Assembly: GCA_001687465.1 (NCBI GenBank)
Contig: LVLI01000035.1
Location: 62,001-126,000 of the forward strand
Direction: 5' to 3'
Source: Halocafeteria seosinensis
Lineage: Eukaryota; Sar; Bigyra; Bicosoecida
DNA length: 64,000 nucleotides
Part shown: positions 12,118 through 24,100 of the stretch, piece by piece
Numbering within the stretch: the first letter of the stretch is position 1
How the letters are laid out: each line of letters starts with the position of its first letter
The notes under the pieces: model-generated
Databases searched by the model: none
Seen by the model: the letters and a program-made list of their open reading frames with translations, nothing else
Told to the model about the DNA's origin: nothing
Position numbers and translations under genes: made by a program

Positions 12118-15100
12118 CTATACACATTGGATATAACATAGCAGCGAACTAAATGGGATTTTCTTTCCAGTCTCTGGATGCCTTAGCGGGCAACATCGGA
12201 CTCCGGGAACCAATCCCATCATAGGTACACAACAATACCCAAGCTCTCTGCTTTCTTTATCGCTCTTCAGAATGTTCTTAACCGACAGGCGAGATTGGGT
12301 GAGATCTTTGCTGTTCCGCCTTCGTAATTGGGGTCCATGAATGCTTTCGTATACACTAAAATGCAAAAATCCCCGATCAGGATACTTCAAATGAATGCAG
12401 AAGCAATTGACGTTGCGGGCACCGGTATCTGATTGTTCGATCCAGGATGGGCTATGAGAACTGGAAGATAAGACAGAAGAGTTGCACACGGCAGGTTCTT
12501 CCTTATCTTCGTATACACATAGTTTCACGTAAGGGGAGACTGCATCACGCCATCGACCGGAATCTTCAAACTGTGTTTCCCCTGAAAAAGTCCGACGCCT
12601 CAAACGCATTGGTGCAAGCTCGCTTTCCTGTCGGCCTAAAGAAGGATTAGGAAGGTTCTGTGCGCCTAGTAGAGTTATCCGTAACTGAAATGGAGCTGTG
12701 GACTGATTGCGAAAAATGTCGGATACTGTGTTTGATGCTGTAGAGGCAAATGCATGAATTCCTCTCGCAGACAAACCCGTGCCCACGTAATCATCAATTA
12801 TCCGACCGAGGAATTCTGTTGTAGTGATGCTATGAATTCGCACGGTTTCTTCGCCGGAATCTCCAGCTTCTTTGGGATGCTCCATGGTGGACGGTTTGAG
12901 AACATATCCAGTCTTTCCATTTAAACGGAATAAGGCTTGGTTTAGTCGTGTAGCTTGACTTCGCGTCTGAAAGTTTAGGGCAACCATTTGGACCCCATGA
13001 TACCAATATGGACTGGGATTGAAATTACTGCTATTAACACGCATTGGACCTGGGTAAACTCGTACTAAATGTTTCCTGGTCAGTGTTTCCACCGCTTCTT
13101 TTTCCTTTTGGACATATCGAAACAACTTCGGCTCTTTCACACTGCACATGTGCCAACTTCGAAGGCTGCTGCGCGCCAAGCTAGTTTCGGCCACCATTAT
13201 TTTAAATTTAACTGCCTTCAATGTAATCATCCTGGATAGATGTGTTGCAAAAGGTTCGCAATGTTTACAGGAATGAGCAGTGGACTCATATACCCCAGAG
13301 TCGGTGATAGGCCTGGCGCGAAATTTTTGAGGAAGATCTTCCGAGCGTCTGCGAGACGCATCCGAGGCCAGGACAGGATAGTTGGCTACGTAGTCTTGTG
13401 TCTCCCGGGTCTTCCACTTCAATAATACGCGACGGCGAAGATTTTCGGGCGTCAGGGTGCAATCAGCCATGTCAGTACTTGTGTTCTCTTCAAATACGGG
13501 GCCCAGGCTTTTTCCGAATTGCTTGTACAATGTCTCGCTCATCTTGATCTGTTGAGGAATGCAGCAATGGACTTCTAGTGACAATATGAGAGGAAATTCC
13601 GAGTTGGTAAAGGCGTACGCTGCCAGAGCCGATATCACATCTTCAAAACTGATAGGAGAAGTAAGCGTTCTTCCATGGTACACTAACGGCTCGCCCTTAG
13701 GGCCGTCCCAGCAGTCTAATTCAACAGAGCGGCAGCCGTGCTGTAGAGCGTCTATGTATGCGTTAGCAGATGATTTCCCGGCGATCTGATCTCCTTCAAG
13801 GTACGTATTATGCGACGATGATATGAAATAGTCCCGCAGAGGACGTGCCATATCTTGCTTTTGAAGTTTACACTGTGTATAAGAGAACATGCTGTTTGAG
13901 TAAGAAAACAAATAAGAGGCCAGAGCGGGAAGCGAGAGAGCTTGATTCCCTGCATCTATGTTGCAAGAACTCGTTCTTCGAGAATTTGGGAACATCGAGT
14001 GGTCCATGCGCAGCAGCCGGTACCTTTCCGTCACAGATTTCGCGAATGACGATTCAGAACTACTTTGTCTCTGCACTCGATGAAGAAACCGATCGAAAGC
14101 AGTCTCGCTCACATAATTTTCTAGAATTTCCCCATTTTGCATTTTCTCTGTCACTGAATCTAGACACTGCTGGACTATGTGATCCTTATTCTGCTTAACA
14201 TCTTGACAAGAGCGCCTTTGACACTGTACTAAGACCGACCAAATCAAGAGCACAATCCAATGGACTTTGAGCAAGTCTACAGCTCGAGCAAAGCCCTCAT
14301 AGTTAATTGTCCAGTGATCTAGTTCAAAGGTATCGCTGTTTTGTTCTTTAGCAACATGATAGAATGCGCTCTTCTGCTGCGATAAGGGGGAACGTAAACA
14401 GATTGTGTCCATCACTCTGCAAAACTGCCAAAAGTATATGCGACTTCGCATGCTGGCATTCCAAGTATCAGGACTTTTTGGCTTTCGATCCTCGGATTTA
14501 AAGTCCACCTTTGCCATCGGGCAATCGAAGGAGCGTAGGAGCCCGTGTTTTGTGCGGTCATATATATCTCCGGCGCTCCAACGTCTGTAGAGCCGTCGCT
14601 TAATGCTCTCGTCTTGTTGCAAGTAGTACGACGGTCTAGGGCAATGAACTTCTCTGAGAAACGCCCACCGCAATGCTTTCCTGTCACAATCATCTAGTAG
14701 GACCCGTTCAAGTATCGTGAGGACGGTGATTCCATTGTACCAAATCGTCCGGTCTTCTTCTGAAGGAAAAACTAAATCCAACGTTCTCCCTCCCCCGGTA
14801 ATACCGGGACCACATATGAGAGAGAGTGAATGCTTTCGCAAATGGCCCCACAATTTCTTATGTCGTTCAAACACCGAAGTATGCTGGCCCTTCTGAACCC
14901 TTTCGATTTGGGCGAAGTGAACTGCGAATGAGAGAGTAACAAATAAAAAGTACGATTCTTGTTGGCGTCTTGTTTTCTGGTCCGTACCTGTGCTACATGC
15001 AGGGGACTTCCGTTTGCTTGACCATCGTATACCATCTTCTTGCTCTGTCAATTGAATTACTCGTTTCGCCGGCGCTCCACGTCGTCCCATTTTGGTCACT

Positions 15101-15459
15101 GTAATTCCTTTGCGTAGACACTCTCTGAATTGTTCGATTTCATCTTCACTCATACGGGCAAAGAAGTGGGCTTCTTCTTGGTTCAACATTTGCTTCCGAC
15201 ACGCTTTTTCGAAGGCCGAATGTAGAGTACCTCCATTTTCCTGACTTCCAAACAACGGAGACGAAGATCCTTCCGAGTTCTTTGCCCCATGCTCCTCGTC
15301 CATTCGACGCATAGGGATACGAGGGGGAGTAGCAGATCCTGGAGCTAATTTAGACACAGCAGGAGCAGCATTGTGGAGGTCGTGGTCGTCGACAAGAGCT
15401 CCATTTCTCCTCTCCAAAGAAAGTGGGGAAGGGATTGATGGGGACGAAGGCAGTGCCAT
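12118..15459 (-). CDS. phosphoinositide-specific phospholipase C, delta-like
   Basis: Two exons, 15459-14988 and 14921-12118, give about 1091 residues; the 66-nt in-frame intron interrupts the PH domain. The start is the first ATG, since the frame upstream offers only GTG. The order is an N-terminal tail, a PH domain (about residues 140-250, with TVHFAQIERVQKGQ across the junction), a degenerate EF-hand-like region, catalytic X box, Y box and C2 domain. X-box residues seen: the His of FISSSHNTYLEGDQ, VELDCWDG, the second His in YHGRTLTSPISFEDV and the Glu of LSLEVHC. The Y box includes PGPMRVNSSNFNPSPYWYHG and QMVALNFQT. The C2 region includes FQLRITLLGAQNLPNPSLG. Such enzymes cleave PIP2 into IP3 and diacylglycerol at the plasma membrane. 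Its 3' end faces the Jouberin gene 83 bp away. Confidence 0.93.
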   Translation of the reverse strand: MALPSSPSIPSPLSLERRNGALVDDHDLHNAAPAVSKLAPGSATPPRIPMRRMDEEHGAKNSEGSSSPLFGSQENGGTLHSAFEKACRKQMLNQEEAHFFARMSEDEIEQFRECLRKGITVTKMGRRGAPAKRVIQLTEQEDGIRWSSKRKSPACSTGTDQKTRRQQESYFLFVTLSFAVHFAQIERVQKGQHTSVFERHKKLWGHLRKHSLSLICGPGITGGGRTLDLVFPSEEDRTIWYNGITVLTILERVLLDDCDRKALRWAFLREVHCPRPSYYLQQDESIKRRLYRRWSAGDIYDRTKHGLLRSFDCPMAKVDFKSEDRKPKSPDTWNASMRSRIYFWQFCRVMDTICLRSPLSQQKSAFYHVAKEQNSDTFELDHWTINYEGFARAVDLLKVHWIVLLIWSVLVQCQRRSCQDVKQNKDHIVQQCLDSVTEKMQNGEILENYVSETAFDRFLHRVQRQSSSESSFAKSVTERYRLLRMDHSMFPNSRRTSSCNIDAGNQALSLPALASYLFSYSNSMFSYTQCKLQKQDMARPLRDYFISSSHNTYLEGDQIAGKSSANAYIDALQHGCRSVELDCWDGPKGEPLVYHGRTLTSPISFEDVISALAAYAFTNSEFPLILSLEVHCCIPQQIKMSETLYKQFGKSLGPVFEENTSTDMADCTLTPENLRRRVLLKWKTRETQDYVANYPVLASDASRRRSEDLPQKFRARPITDSGVYESTAHSCKHCEPFATHLSRMITLKAVKFKIMVAETSLARSSLRSWHMCSVKEPKLFRYVQKEKEAVETLTRKHLVRVYPGPMRVNSSNFNPSPYWYHGVQMVALNFQTRSQATRLNQALFRLNGKTGYVLKPSTMEHPKEAGDSGEETVRIHSITTTEFLGRIIDDYVGTGLSARGIHAFASTASNTVSDIFRNQSTAPFQLRITLLGAQNLPNPSLGRQESELAPMRLRRRTFSGETQFEDSGRWRDAVSPYVKLCVYEDKEEPAVCNSSVLSSSSHSPSWIEQSDTGARNVNCFCIHLKYPDRGFLHFSVYESIHGPQLRRRNSKDLTQSRLSVKNILKSDKESRELGYCCVPMMGLVPGVRCCPLRHPETGKKIPFSSLLCYIQCV

Positions 15460-15811
15460 GGCTTGGCAACTATCCCCCACTATATATTAAAGCACATTTG
15501 TCTGTTTGTATCTAATAATATTCAGGTGCTACGGTACACGAGTACACGAGGGGAAAAGGGTAACAATACAATGAGACTAACTTTGACTCAAACGAGTGGT
15601 GTGAACCATCCTGTCAGTACCTGTCTCGGGAGTTAAGTACAAAACGGGACACGGCTAGCAAAAAAGGAGAGCAGTCTGCTTACTAGATGTGCGATATGGG
15701 TGAGACCAGAAATGTCGAATGCATTTCGGCAATGTGTATCAAACTAAACTATTCCATAAAAGAGTTACAATTGTACAACAATTGTATCTTTCGGACCTGG
15801 GAGCTTAAGAT
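15460..15811. other. intergenic spacer between SEC14-GOLD and PLC genes
   Basis: These 352 bp separate two minus-strand genes and should contain the SEC14-GOLD 3' UTR and the PLC promoter. I see no further gene, tRNA or obvious repeat apart from an AT-rich AATTGTACAACAATTGTA stretch near 15768-15785. Confidence 0.5.
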
Positions 15812-17887
15812 TTACAAAGAGCTGCTGCCCGCCGCATTCGCATCATTGCTGACTGACGATTCATTGGGCTTAACGACGAATATGCATCTAGCCACAGTTT
15901 TGGCTGTCACCCATGAGTGAGTGTTGTTCCACCGCATAACTACGTATCCTTGCTCAGCGCCATTACCACTAGAGGAGGTGAGTGTCCACGACCCTTTCTC
16001 TTGCTGGGCTCTTTTCGGAGCTCGGATTAGCACAACCGTTTTATCCTGCTCTTCTCCTTTCTTTGGTTTCTTCTTGTCAGTCCCAGGTGTCTTCAATGTT
16101 TCATTAAACTTCTTGACATCCTGCATAGTGTTATCTACGACAAACGATTTTTCTTCTGGATTTCCAGTGGCCTCCTTATCCAACAAGGTGGCTACATTGA
16201 TGCCCTCCGATAACGCCTTGCTCAAATTTTTGTTTTCTGACGACACAAAAAAAATAGTAAACTCTAGGTCCTTTGCGTCCTTGACAGAGAAATCCCACTC
16301 TACACGCTCTCCCTGTCGAAGTGGAACCAACAGTTCGTCTTTACCGCCTTTGGATATGTAGCCATCTCTACCCAAAGCACCGTATCCAACTATATAGCTA
16401 TAGGGAACATTTCCCCCATCGCAAATTCTGCAAAACCATACAAGGTGATGGAAACTAACTTCTAGAGATACAATTCGAAACATTTACGTGTAGTCTTTCT
16501 CTTTTCCTCCCAGAAAGTCAGGTAGACGATCAATGTCTACATATTTGCCGACTGTCTCAAGATAGGAACTTCCTAGTACCTTCAACTGCAACGAATGACT
16601 GGACAATTAAAAGGTGTTCGTTCTACCTAAAAGTGCACATTCTACCATACCTTGTCCAACGTTCCTTTGTCCAAGAAGGATGAGGCCAAACCCCATATAA
16701 AGGAAAATGCCTTGGGCGCTCTGACCAATAAAACTCTGAAATATCGCATCAATTGTGTAACATGAACAAATAGAGTCAGGCATCGGTAGCAATACATCAA
16801 TGCGTACCTTCTCACGACTTCAGGGTAGTTGTCTTCTTCCAATCGGATACGTTTCTTAAGTACAGAAAAGACGCTTGAAGTGGCCATCTTTGTGGATAAG
16901 TTTTGGAGATCAATGATAGCCGTCATTTTATCCCTCAATTTGCCATGATTTCGGCTGGCTTCAGCCATCTGCTAAAAGGATAAACGATGTGTGTTTAGAC
17001 TTAAACGATCATTATTTCCAAAGTAGTTTGTCGCTTACGTAAGCTTCTTGTTTTTCATGGTACCATGTTACCCACAGAAGAAACTCAGCCTCGCCTACAG
17101 CTGCTTCTAGGCCAACCAAGTCTCTGCAATGACAGCTTATCTAGTAAAAGACACTTGTTGAAGACGACAACCACCAGTGAGTGATTGTTAAGTTCGTACA
17201 TGTTTCCTATCAATTCAATCAACAGTGGATATCCCTCCTTGTCACTGCCATGAAATCCAGTAGGAAAGAACTTCTTCATTACCTCAGGCTCTTTGTACCA
17301 CTGCAAGATTGTGTCGGCCTTCACCTGTATGGGGTAACATACAGCGGGTATCACAACTTTGTACAAAGTGAGTTCTCGATCAATGGAACGACAGTCCGTA
17401 CCTCTTGTCTCCAAAGCATTGCGCTCCTATATTGCGCTTCAGCCTTCTCTACATTGCCTCCGCGAGCCACAATGAACCTATTTAGCGCTGCATCGGTTCT
17501 CCAGTGAGGACTCACTTCAAGCTTTTTGCTTTTGTCCTTGCCCGCTTCCTTTACCCTATCCATAGCTACGATAGGGTTCACTATGTCCTCCGGGTTCAGA
17601 TCATGGCCATTCTTCTGCTTCTGAAAATTAGCTAGATCTCGCAGTATTTCTAGTTGCCAGTCTAGATGTTGATCCATCTCCTCTTGGGTGGGCTTTTCGA
17701 CGCCAACTCGTTGGCGCAAATCCTCAATCTTAGCGAGGGTTTCCTCCGTAAACGGCCTCATTGGGTCCTTCGCGAACGAATCATCGTATCCGCCGTCCTT
17801 TCCCTCCGTCTGCGGCAGCTCTCCATCATCACCATTGGCTGCAGACTCTGCCATTTTAGTATCACTCGTACTGCTGCTGGACGCCAT
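15812..17887 (-). CDS. SEC14 (CRAL-TRIO) plus GOLD domain lipid-transfer protein
   Basis: Seven exons fit: 17887-17402, 17324-17200, 17123-17039, 16971-16808, 16735-16651, 16585-16488 and 16427-15812, giving about 552 residues. The start is the first ATG (MASSSST). After an acidic N-terminus comes a CRAL-TRIO N region (RTDAALNRFIVARGGNVEKA). The lipid-binding domain follows, with YPLLIELIGN joined to IDLVGL, then EVVRR joined to VLLVRAPKAF, and LKVLGSSYLETVGKYV. The C-terminal half, from ICDGGNVPYSYIVGYGALGR, looks like a GOLD domain (WDFSVKDAKDLEFTIFFVSS, then YVVMRWNNTHSW). This fusion is known from patellin and SEC14L families, which move phosphoinositides between membranes. Exon 4 has a tandem TAG-CAG acceptor, allowing a one-residue difference. 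It is read in the same direction as the PLC gene, 352 bp away. Confidence 0.9.
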
Positions 17888-19804
17888 TGTTCGTGCAGAG
17901 TTCACAGAGCAAACGCCTATGTACTTGTACTAGTCTGTGGCAAGGGCTGCAATGAGGACTAAGTGCGAGCAAACATACTTTTATTTTTGCAACAACAACT
18001 CTTAAATGGTCATACTATCTGGTACAGGGGCAGTTTAAGCGGTTAATATTCCGTTCCCCCCGCTCCTTGCACCACAAGCTAGTGGCAGCTGTCGGTGTCA
18101 GCAAGAGCTAGCTTTACTGGAAGCCAATACACTTCCATCGAATGAATACCAGTACAATGAGAAACCTGTACGGTGGATTTCCTAAACGGAATTGTCCGGA
18201 GAGTGCTCGTAGGAGCTAAATGACTTCAGCTGAAGCTGGTTGTCTGAGTGCGGAACCTACGTACTGGGGATCAACTACAGTAATCCAGCGTAAACACTTA
18301 TAGACGAACGTTGGTCTCCTACAGTCAATATCGGAGCACGTTCACACCAAACTGTTGATCACTTCTTTCCTTATAACAGCGAGATAGTCACTTTACTGGG
18401 GAAACTCAATCTCGATAGCTACAAGGATCCAGAAGAACTTTAGAGTTAGGGGACCCCTATAACGTGTATACATGACTCATGAGAAATGCTACATTAGATC
18501 TTCCGTAGTTAGCTCATCGCTTCGATCCTCCTGGGATTCAGTCACCCATCATGTTAAGATGGGTGGTTTCCAAGAATGCAAGCCCCGTCAATTCAGCTGT
18601 TTACCTCAGCATGGCATCTGTCTGACACCGTCTCTAACGCGTTACGTCTCAACACGGAAGAGAAGGATAAGACTCATTGAAAATCCTGATGATTCCTTAC
18701 CGATAGCCATGAAGTGTGCGTTGAATGAACTAACTTTCTACGAGCTTTGACCGTTCGTGAGGGACGCATAAACGTTGCTTCTTTCTCGTGGATACTCGTG
18801 CTGGGATGAATTGAGCCACCTTCAGTGAGGGTGGTTATCTAGTTGCGATTCTATGAATGGTCGACGGTGAATCGATAAGATTAAACGGTTTGATAGCGTC
18901 ACCAATGGACTCGCTGTGAGTTGAAGGCTTCTAATAGACGATAAAACTTATGAAATGGACAAGCCTTGAGCCACTCTACTACTGTACAATTGTACAAGTA
19001 CAGTACAACTACCTGTACAAGTACCGTAATACACACTCAAAAGTTGAGTTGGTCGAGTCAAGCCATATCGATTAGTGGGATGCAACTACTAAATTTAAGG
19101 AAGCTTCGTGCTCTTCGGACATTTATTTTGTGTACTCCGGTCTCGGAAACACAGGCCACTCCAATGTAACGCTGATCCAAAGTACCAGGTAACGTTCTCA
19201 CCTGGTTGGTGGTGTCACAAGGCGATTCAAACATACCGACGTGTCTGGCACACTGTCTCCCCTCTGCGCCGATTCTTTTAGAACCCCTTTTTCCTGAGTA
19301 GAGCTGATCAAAAGTTTAGTACCAGTAGCTTTCTATTCCCGTTGTACTTTGAATAACGGAAGCCGGTTACGGAGGTGAAGTGAGCAAGGCCACACCAGTG
19401 GCACCCTCGTTCCCATACCACCCCTCGATTACTCTTACATGTTTTATGTGAGATTCATGCACGTCCCAGGACAAGTCATCATATTACAGTACCGCCTGTC
19501 AGATTCAGAAAATATGTGAGTCAATCAACTTTGGTCCAGGGACATTGAAGTCGCAGCAAGAATACCTGCCGATGGGACTGGTAGTTGCCAGATGCTATGA
19601 TATCATTACAGCACGTGGGAAATGGGTCGTCTAAGCAACCATTAGCTCCCTTTTTTTCCCTCTTATCTGCAGTTTGAAGCGGTGAGCTAGCATATTAAAC
19701 ACTCGTTGGCGTAATACTCAGCTGTGCGCGTGCTTAGCACCAGAGACGGCCTCTGTAATAGCCTGCAGTAATTGGGTTGTAGCTAGTTGACGGAAACGCG
19801 TAGA
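17888..19804. other. 1.9 kb stretch without a supportable gene
   Basis: The SEC14-GOLD gene reads away on the left and the prolyl hydroxylase starts on the right. The longest open frame (plus strand, about 92 codons from 18472) has no recognisable motif. I found no convincing tRNA B box, rRNA or snRNA signature by eye. The stretch holds a GTAC-rich inverted repeat at 18980-19005. A non-coding RNA or lineage-specific gene cannot be excluded. Confidence 0.5.
18980..19005. repeat. GTAC-rich inverted repeat
   Basis: TACTGTAC (18980-18987) pairs perfectly with GTACAGTA (18998-19005) across a 10-nt loop that itself holds the palindrome TTGTACAA. A second CTGTACAAGTACC follows at about 19013-19025. 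It could form a hairpin or be a protein-binding palindrome; nothing nearby decides between them. Confidence 0.6.
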
Positions 19805-21030
19805 ATGTCACGCTCAATGGGTTTCGGCTTGGAGTTCTCTGAAGGCCATCTAGAGCAACACCCCCAGCAGGGTTCAGCAAGTGTTATTACAGGTAGAAGC
19901 GAGGACGACCAACAACAAGACCACGAGCATATTACGGCCACTGAGAAATACGACCACAGACAATCATACGCCGCTATACCCAGTGGAGATACACATGCGT
20001 CTGATACTTCTATGCAGGGTGCTACTCGTAAGTAAAGCTTTTCTTCGTCTTCGCCCCTGCTCTGTTAGTAACTAGTGGAACTTCGTGGCTACTTCACATC
20101 TTTTCGGCAGGGACGGGAGCTAGTGCACAAGCCACAACAGAGTCAGAAATAGAAGCAGGACAGGCAGTACAAGCTCAGCAGGATGTAATTGGGGGGCACA
20201 CTACAGATGGCTCACCCAACAATGGGTCTCTGCTACAGCAGCAGCAACAGAGAATGTTACGTCAGGAGCCTGGGACTTGCGTAGCACCAGTGGTTCAGCC
20301 ATGGCAAAGGCGGCCAGAGTATTACCTGCAACTAAATCCCATGTATCCTAGGTTAAATATGGTTTATGGGATGCCTCCTATATATATTGTGGACAACTTC
20401 CTGTCGGAACAGGAGTGCCAGTATTTAATCAATGAAGGACAAGCGCGGCTCGAGCGTAGTATTGTTGTGGATGGTGTGGGAGGTAAGTATCCAATCATAC
20501 GTATTACGGCTAGTTTCATTATCTGACGTAACGATAAATTTATATGCTTAAAAAACTGCACAGGAGAAACATCGGCTCCTGCTCGAACCAGTCATACATG
20601 TTTCCTTCATAAAAATAAAACTCAATGGTTGGATGCACGCATCGAAGAGCTGACACGGCGACCACGTTCGCAATTTGAACCTGCTCAAGTTTGCAAATAT
20701 AATTACGGGCAATTTTATAAGGCTCATTATGACGCATTCGATCTAACCACGCAACCTGGAAGGAGATGCGCTGAAACAGGCGGACAAAGGATTGCGACAG
20801 TATTGATTTACCTCAACACAGTAGAAAGGGGCGGTCAAACCACATTTCCGAAGCTCAATTTGAAGTTCTCCCCCATTAGAGGCCGGGCGCTCATTTTCTT
20901 TCCTGCCACGCTGGATGGCGCTTTGGATACACTTGCCTTGCATTGTGGAGAGGATGCCATCGAAGAGAAGTGGTTGTGCCAAGTATGGATGCGCCAGGAA
21001 GAATTTGGCCAGCCTCATGGCCGACGCTAG
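19805..21030 (+). CDS. prolyl 4-hydroxylase, 2-oxoglutarate/Fe(II)-dependent
   Basis: Three exons, 19805-20027, 20111-20482 and 20564-21030 (introns 83 and 81 nt), give 353 residues. The first ATG in frame is at 19805. The first 140 residues are Gln-rich and probably disordered. The catalytic half starts near PPIYIVDNFLSEQECQYLI. Iron ligands are His253 and Asp255 in YNYGQFYKAHYDAF and His325 in LALHCGED, with the 2-oxoglutarate-binding Lys at 334 in EEKWLCQVW. GGQRIATVLIYLNTVERGGQ and FPKLNLKFSPIRGRALIFF are the usual core strands. The family hydroxylates proline in collagen-like or cell-wall proteins, or in cytoplasmic targets. No signal peptide or membrane anchor is visible, so a cytosolic or nuclear substrate is possible. 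Confidence 0.9.
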
Positions 21031-21127
21031 GTAACTCATTGTAGCTAATCACTAACTCGCAGGAAAATATTACTGATTGGTATAGCCACGATGTTTGTTG
21101 AAGAGTTTGCGCAGTACCAGCTTAACA

Positions 21128-24100
21128 TCACTTCACCTTTTGTCGAGAGAAAGCATTGCCGCGTCGGGAAGAAAAGCAGGCGTATACTCCTACGACACAA
21201 AGTGTTAACACTCCATGCACGCACCAGAGTGTCATCGTGAGTCCAGAGAAAATGGCAAGTAAAACGCTTCCGGTGAGGGGCACTCGGTATTCATCGAACA
21301 GGTAATGGAACAGCCTCGAAAATGGGTCATGGGGTAGCGGACGCAGAACAGCTTCCCACGATAAAAGATTGGGCCCATTTCCTACCGTACCGATGCGAAT
21401 ACTTCCGTTAAGTCGCGATTCTACGACACTGGAGGGGACTATAGCCTTCAAAACTGTGTTCCATAGCGACGACGGATTTGCATGTTCAAAGTAGCCAGGG
21501 CGCCCTTCAACACGGAATGTAGGATAGCCGTCCTGACAGAATCCTTCAACACTGGTGTCACTACCACAGAGAGAAGAAACATGAGCAGCTAACGGCTGCT
21601 CGTTTCCTGTATTGCTGAAGAGCACATAGGTATTTCCAAGCCAAATGTCACTGAAATCTGCAGTCCAGGTTTCAAATTTCGCCCCAAAGAAGTCAGTGAG
21701 TAAACCATCGAACAAAGATATCATCGGCCGAAAAATGGTAGAGCTGTTGTACGTGACCCCACTGCTCGCTAGTTGCGTGATGCTTCGGGAAGCGAATCCG
21801 CGTCTCTCAATTTCTTGGTGAGCAAAAACATGGATATCACCTCCGATTGTAAGGTCCACTTTGGAAGAAGAACTGCGGTTCGATCAACAAAGGAAAGTAG
21901 AGAACTCGTATGACGGTAGCAGTCTTGCTCCACAACCTACAATAACAGGTTCAGCAACTCCCGTAAAGCTGGTGCGTTGTGCGGGTGTGTCGAGTACCTA
22001 TCGTTCTCGACGAACTCCGTGAAGAGTGATAAAGTCTCATCCATCCAACTGCGGAAGAACAGAAGCAAAAGGAAAACATGATAATATCTCACTGAGTATG
22101 TGCGAGAGCGATCTTACATCAATGGGTGTGCGGATAACACTATGATGTGATCTACACCCGAATTCAACTCCCACAGGCGCAGGGATTCGTTGACGAAAGC
22201 CAGTTGTCTGGAAGAAAGCAGATACACCAGTTTTCCACCATTAAAGGTTTGTTCCCATCGCATATCAACGAACAATATCCCAACATTGCCTATAGTACGT
22301 GCGAAGTACCACGGATCCAGCTGATCCGTGTCGACTTCTTCACCCCTTGACCAACTCGCCTCCGAGATGTGCTGACGTCCCGTTTGAGGCGAGATGGCAT
22401 AGGCTGTCGAATATGAAAAAGCAGACTGTCGATGACTGCTGGTTTTCCGGTGAGATACATTTACAGTGACAGTGGAGCCATTCAACATATCACTGATCAG
22501 TTGAAACTGGTACTCGTAAGCTGTTTGACGACCAGCGTGCAGGACATGAGATAGTTTGTTCATGCCGGTGTTGTAATGCTTCACCATTAGCGCATCCGTA
22601 GTATTAGCAGGGGATATTTCTGCGTTAGGTTCGGTTACTCCCAATGCCCACAGTTTCCTTTTGACGGCTTGTATAAACGGCGTGAGCAGATGACGAGCAG
22701 GGTCCTTATGACCTACCATCCACGCATCTAGATTGTTTACTATGTCGTGGTCATCGGGAACCATCCAATGTGCTCCGTTCCGTAGCATTGTGGCAGCTGT
22801 GTCGCGCCCCCAGGAAAAGCGATAGCCTTGTCGAAACAGATCCCTCAGTTGCGCAGAATCGTAGGTTTTTGGGGAAGAAAGAATGTGCTGAACCACGCGG
22901 TCATTGTATACCTGAAAGTAGTCAACATATATATGAACTAGCAATCACAACATACCGCACTAGTATGCTTACACCCATGTGCTGACTTACCTGATCTCCG
23001 AGGTGGAACATTCCAGTTCTGTTTCGTTCTCGTTTGATGAAGTATCTCCAGAACGAACTGTCCATATCGTCATTGAAACGGTCACATGAGACAACCTGCG
23101 GGTACTATTTTGAGTAGCCCAGCTGGTCAAGCTATTGGAAACAAAAGAGGCCAACATACTGGAAAGGAAAGCTTAGTGCCTCTTGCTTTCTTGTACATAG
23201 AGTCTGTGCGATTGTCCAAGGAGTCCACTGGTTCGGGCAAAGTACGGAACATTGCAGGAATCTCTTCAGCAGTCCCCGGTCGCAATTGGACAATATAGCG
23301 CGTGTCGTGTTGCAGTCCAAGCAAACTGATGACCTGTATGAAAAAAAAAAAAAAAAAACCCAACAAAAAACAAAATAAAAAAACGTGAAAGAGTATTTTT
23401 GCAGCGGGCACCTTGTCGTGTACTTGCCTGAGGAAACCGTCGACCGAAGAACATAGGGAGTTCCGTTTTATACAACACCAAACTGCGTTCTGAATCTTCT
23501 GAAGAAATCGACTGGACGACCATTTGAATGGGACTGATAGGGCTTGCCCGTAAATCCTCTACAAGCAGTCTCGCAGCTCGCTCAGATACATCGCCGACAA
23601 TAACGAGCAACTGTTGAGTGAATGCTTCCGAGCAGTTAGCTCGCTCTTCCTTGAATAAATCGGGAACACCTGGCTTTTTACGAAAACTTATCTTGGTTGT
23701 ATTGGATGTGTTTCGTTCTGCTGTGGGAACTTGTTGAATCTCGGAGGGCTGTCGACCCTGCGGAGTCGAAGAGCCTGACGAACTGTGCAAAGTGCCCTCT
23801 GAGTCTTGCGCATTTGGGTGCATCTCTTCGTTCGCAGCCTCACGTGAGCGTTGATGTCCATCATTTTTGTTTTCCATGAACGTCTGAGGTGTGACCGGGG
23901 CGCTGTCTTCGGTGGTGAACTCCGCTTCGCGGCCGTTTGGCCGCTCTCCATGTTCCTGGGACTTGGAATCCTCTAGTTGGCGGCCTAATTTCAATTCCTC
24001 TTGTCTACTCCGATGGGGCTTGGGCTGCCTGTATTCGGGCGGCTTGAGGTCTTCTATCAAGTCAAAGGTGGACTGGTTTAGATCCAGCGAAGGCGGTATA

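Noticed and set aside
14237-14278. Second intron in the PLC gene
   Set aside because: A possible GT...TACAG pair would be only about 42 nt, shorter than any other intron here, with a poor donor.
15460-15480. PLC start at 15480
   Set aside because: It is a GTG; the first ATG in frame is at 15459.
18472-18750. 92-codon plus-strand open frame as a gene
   Set aside because: No motif, no splice-linked neighbours and no family resemblance; likely chance.
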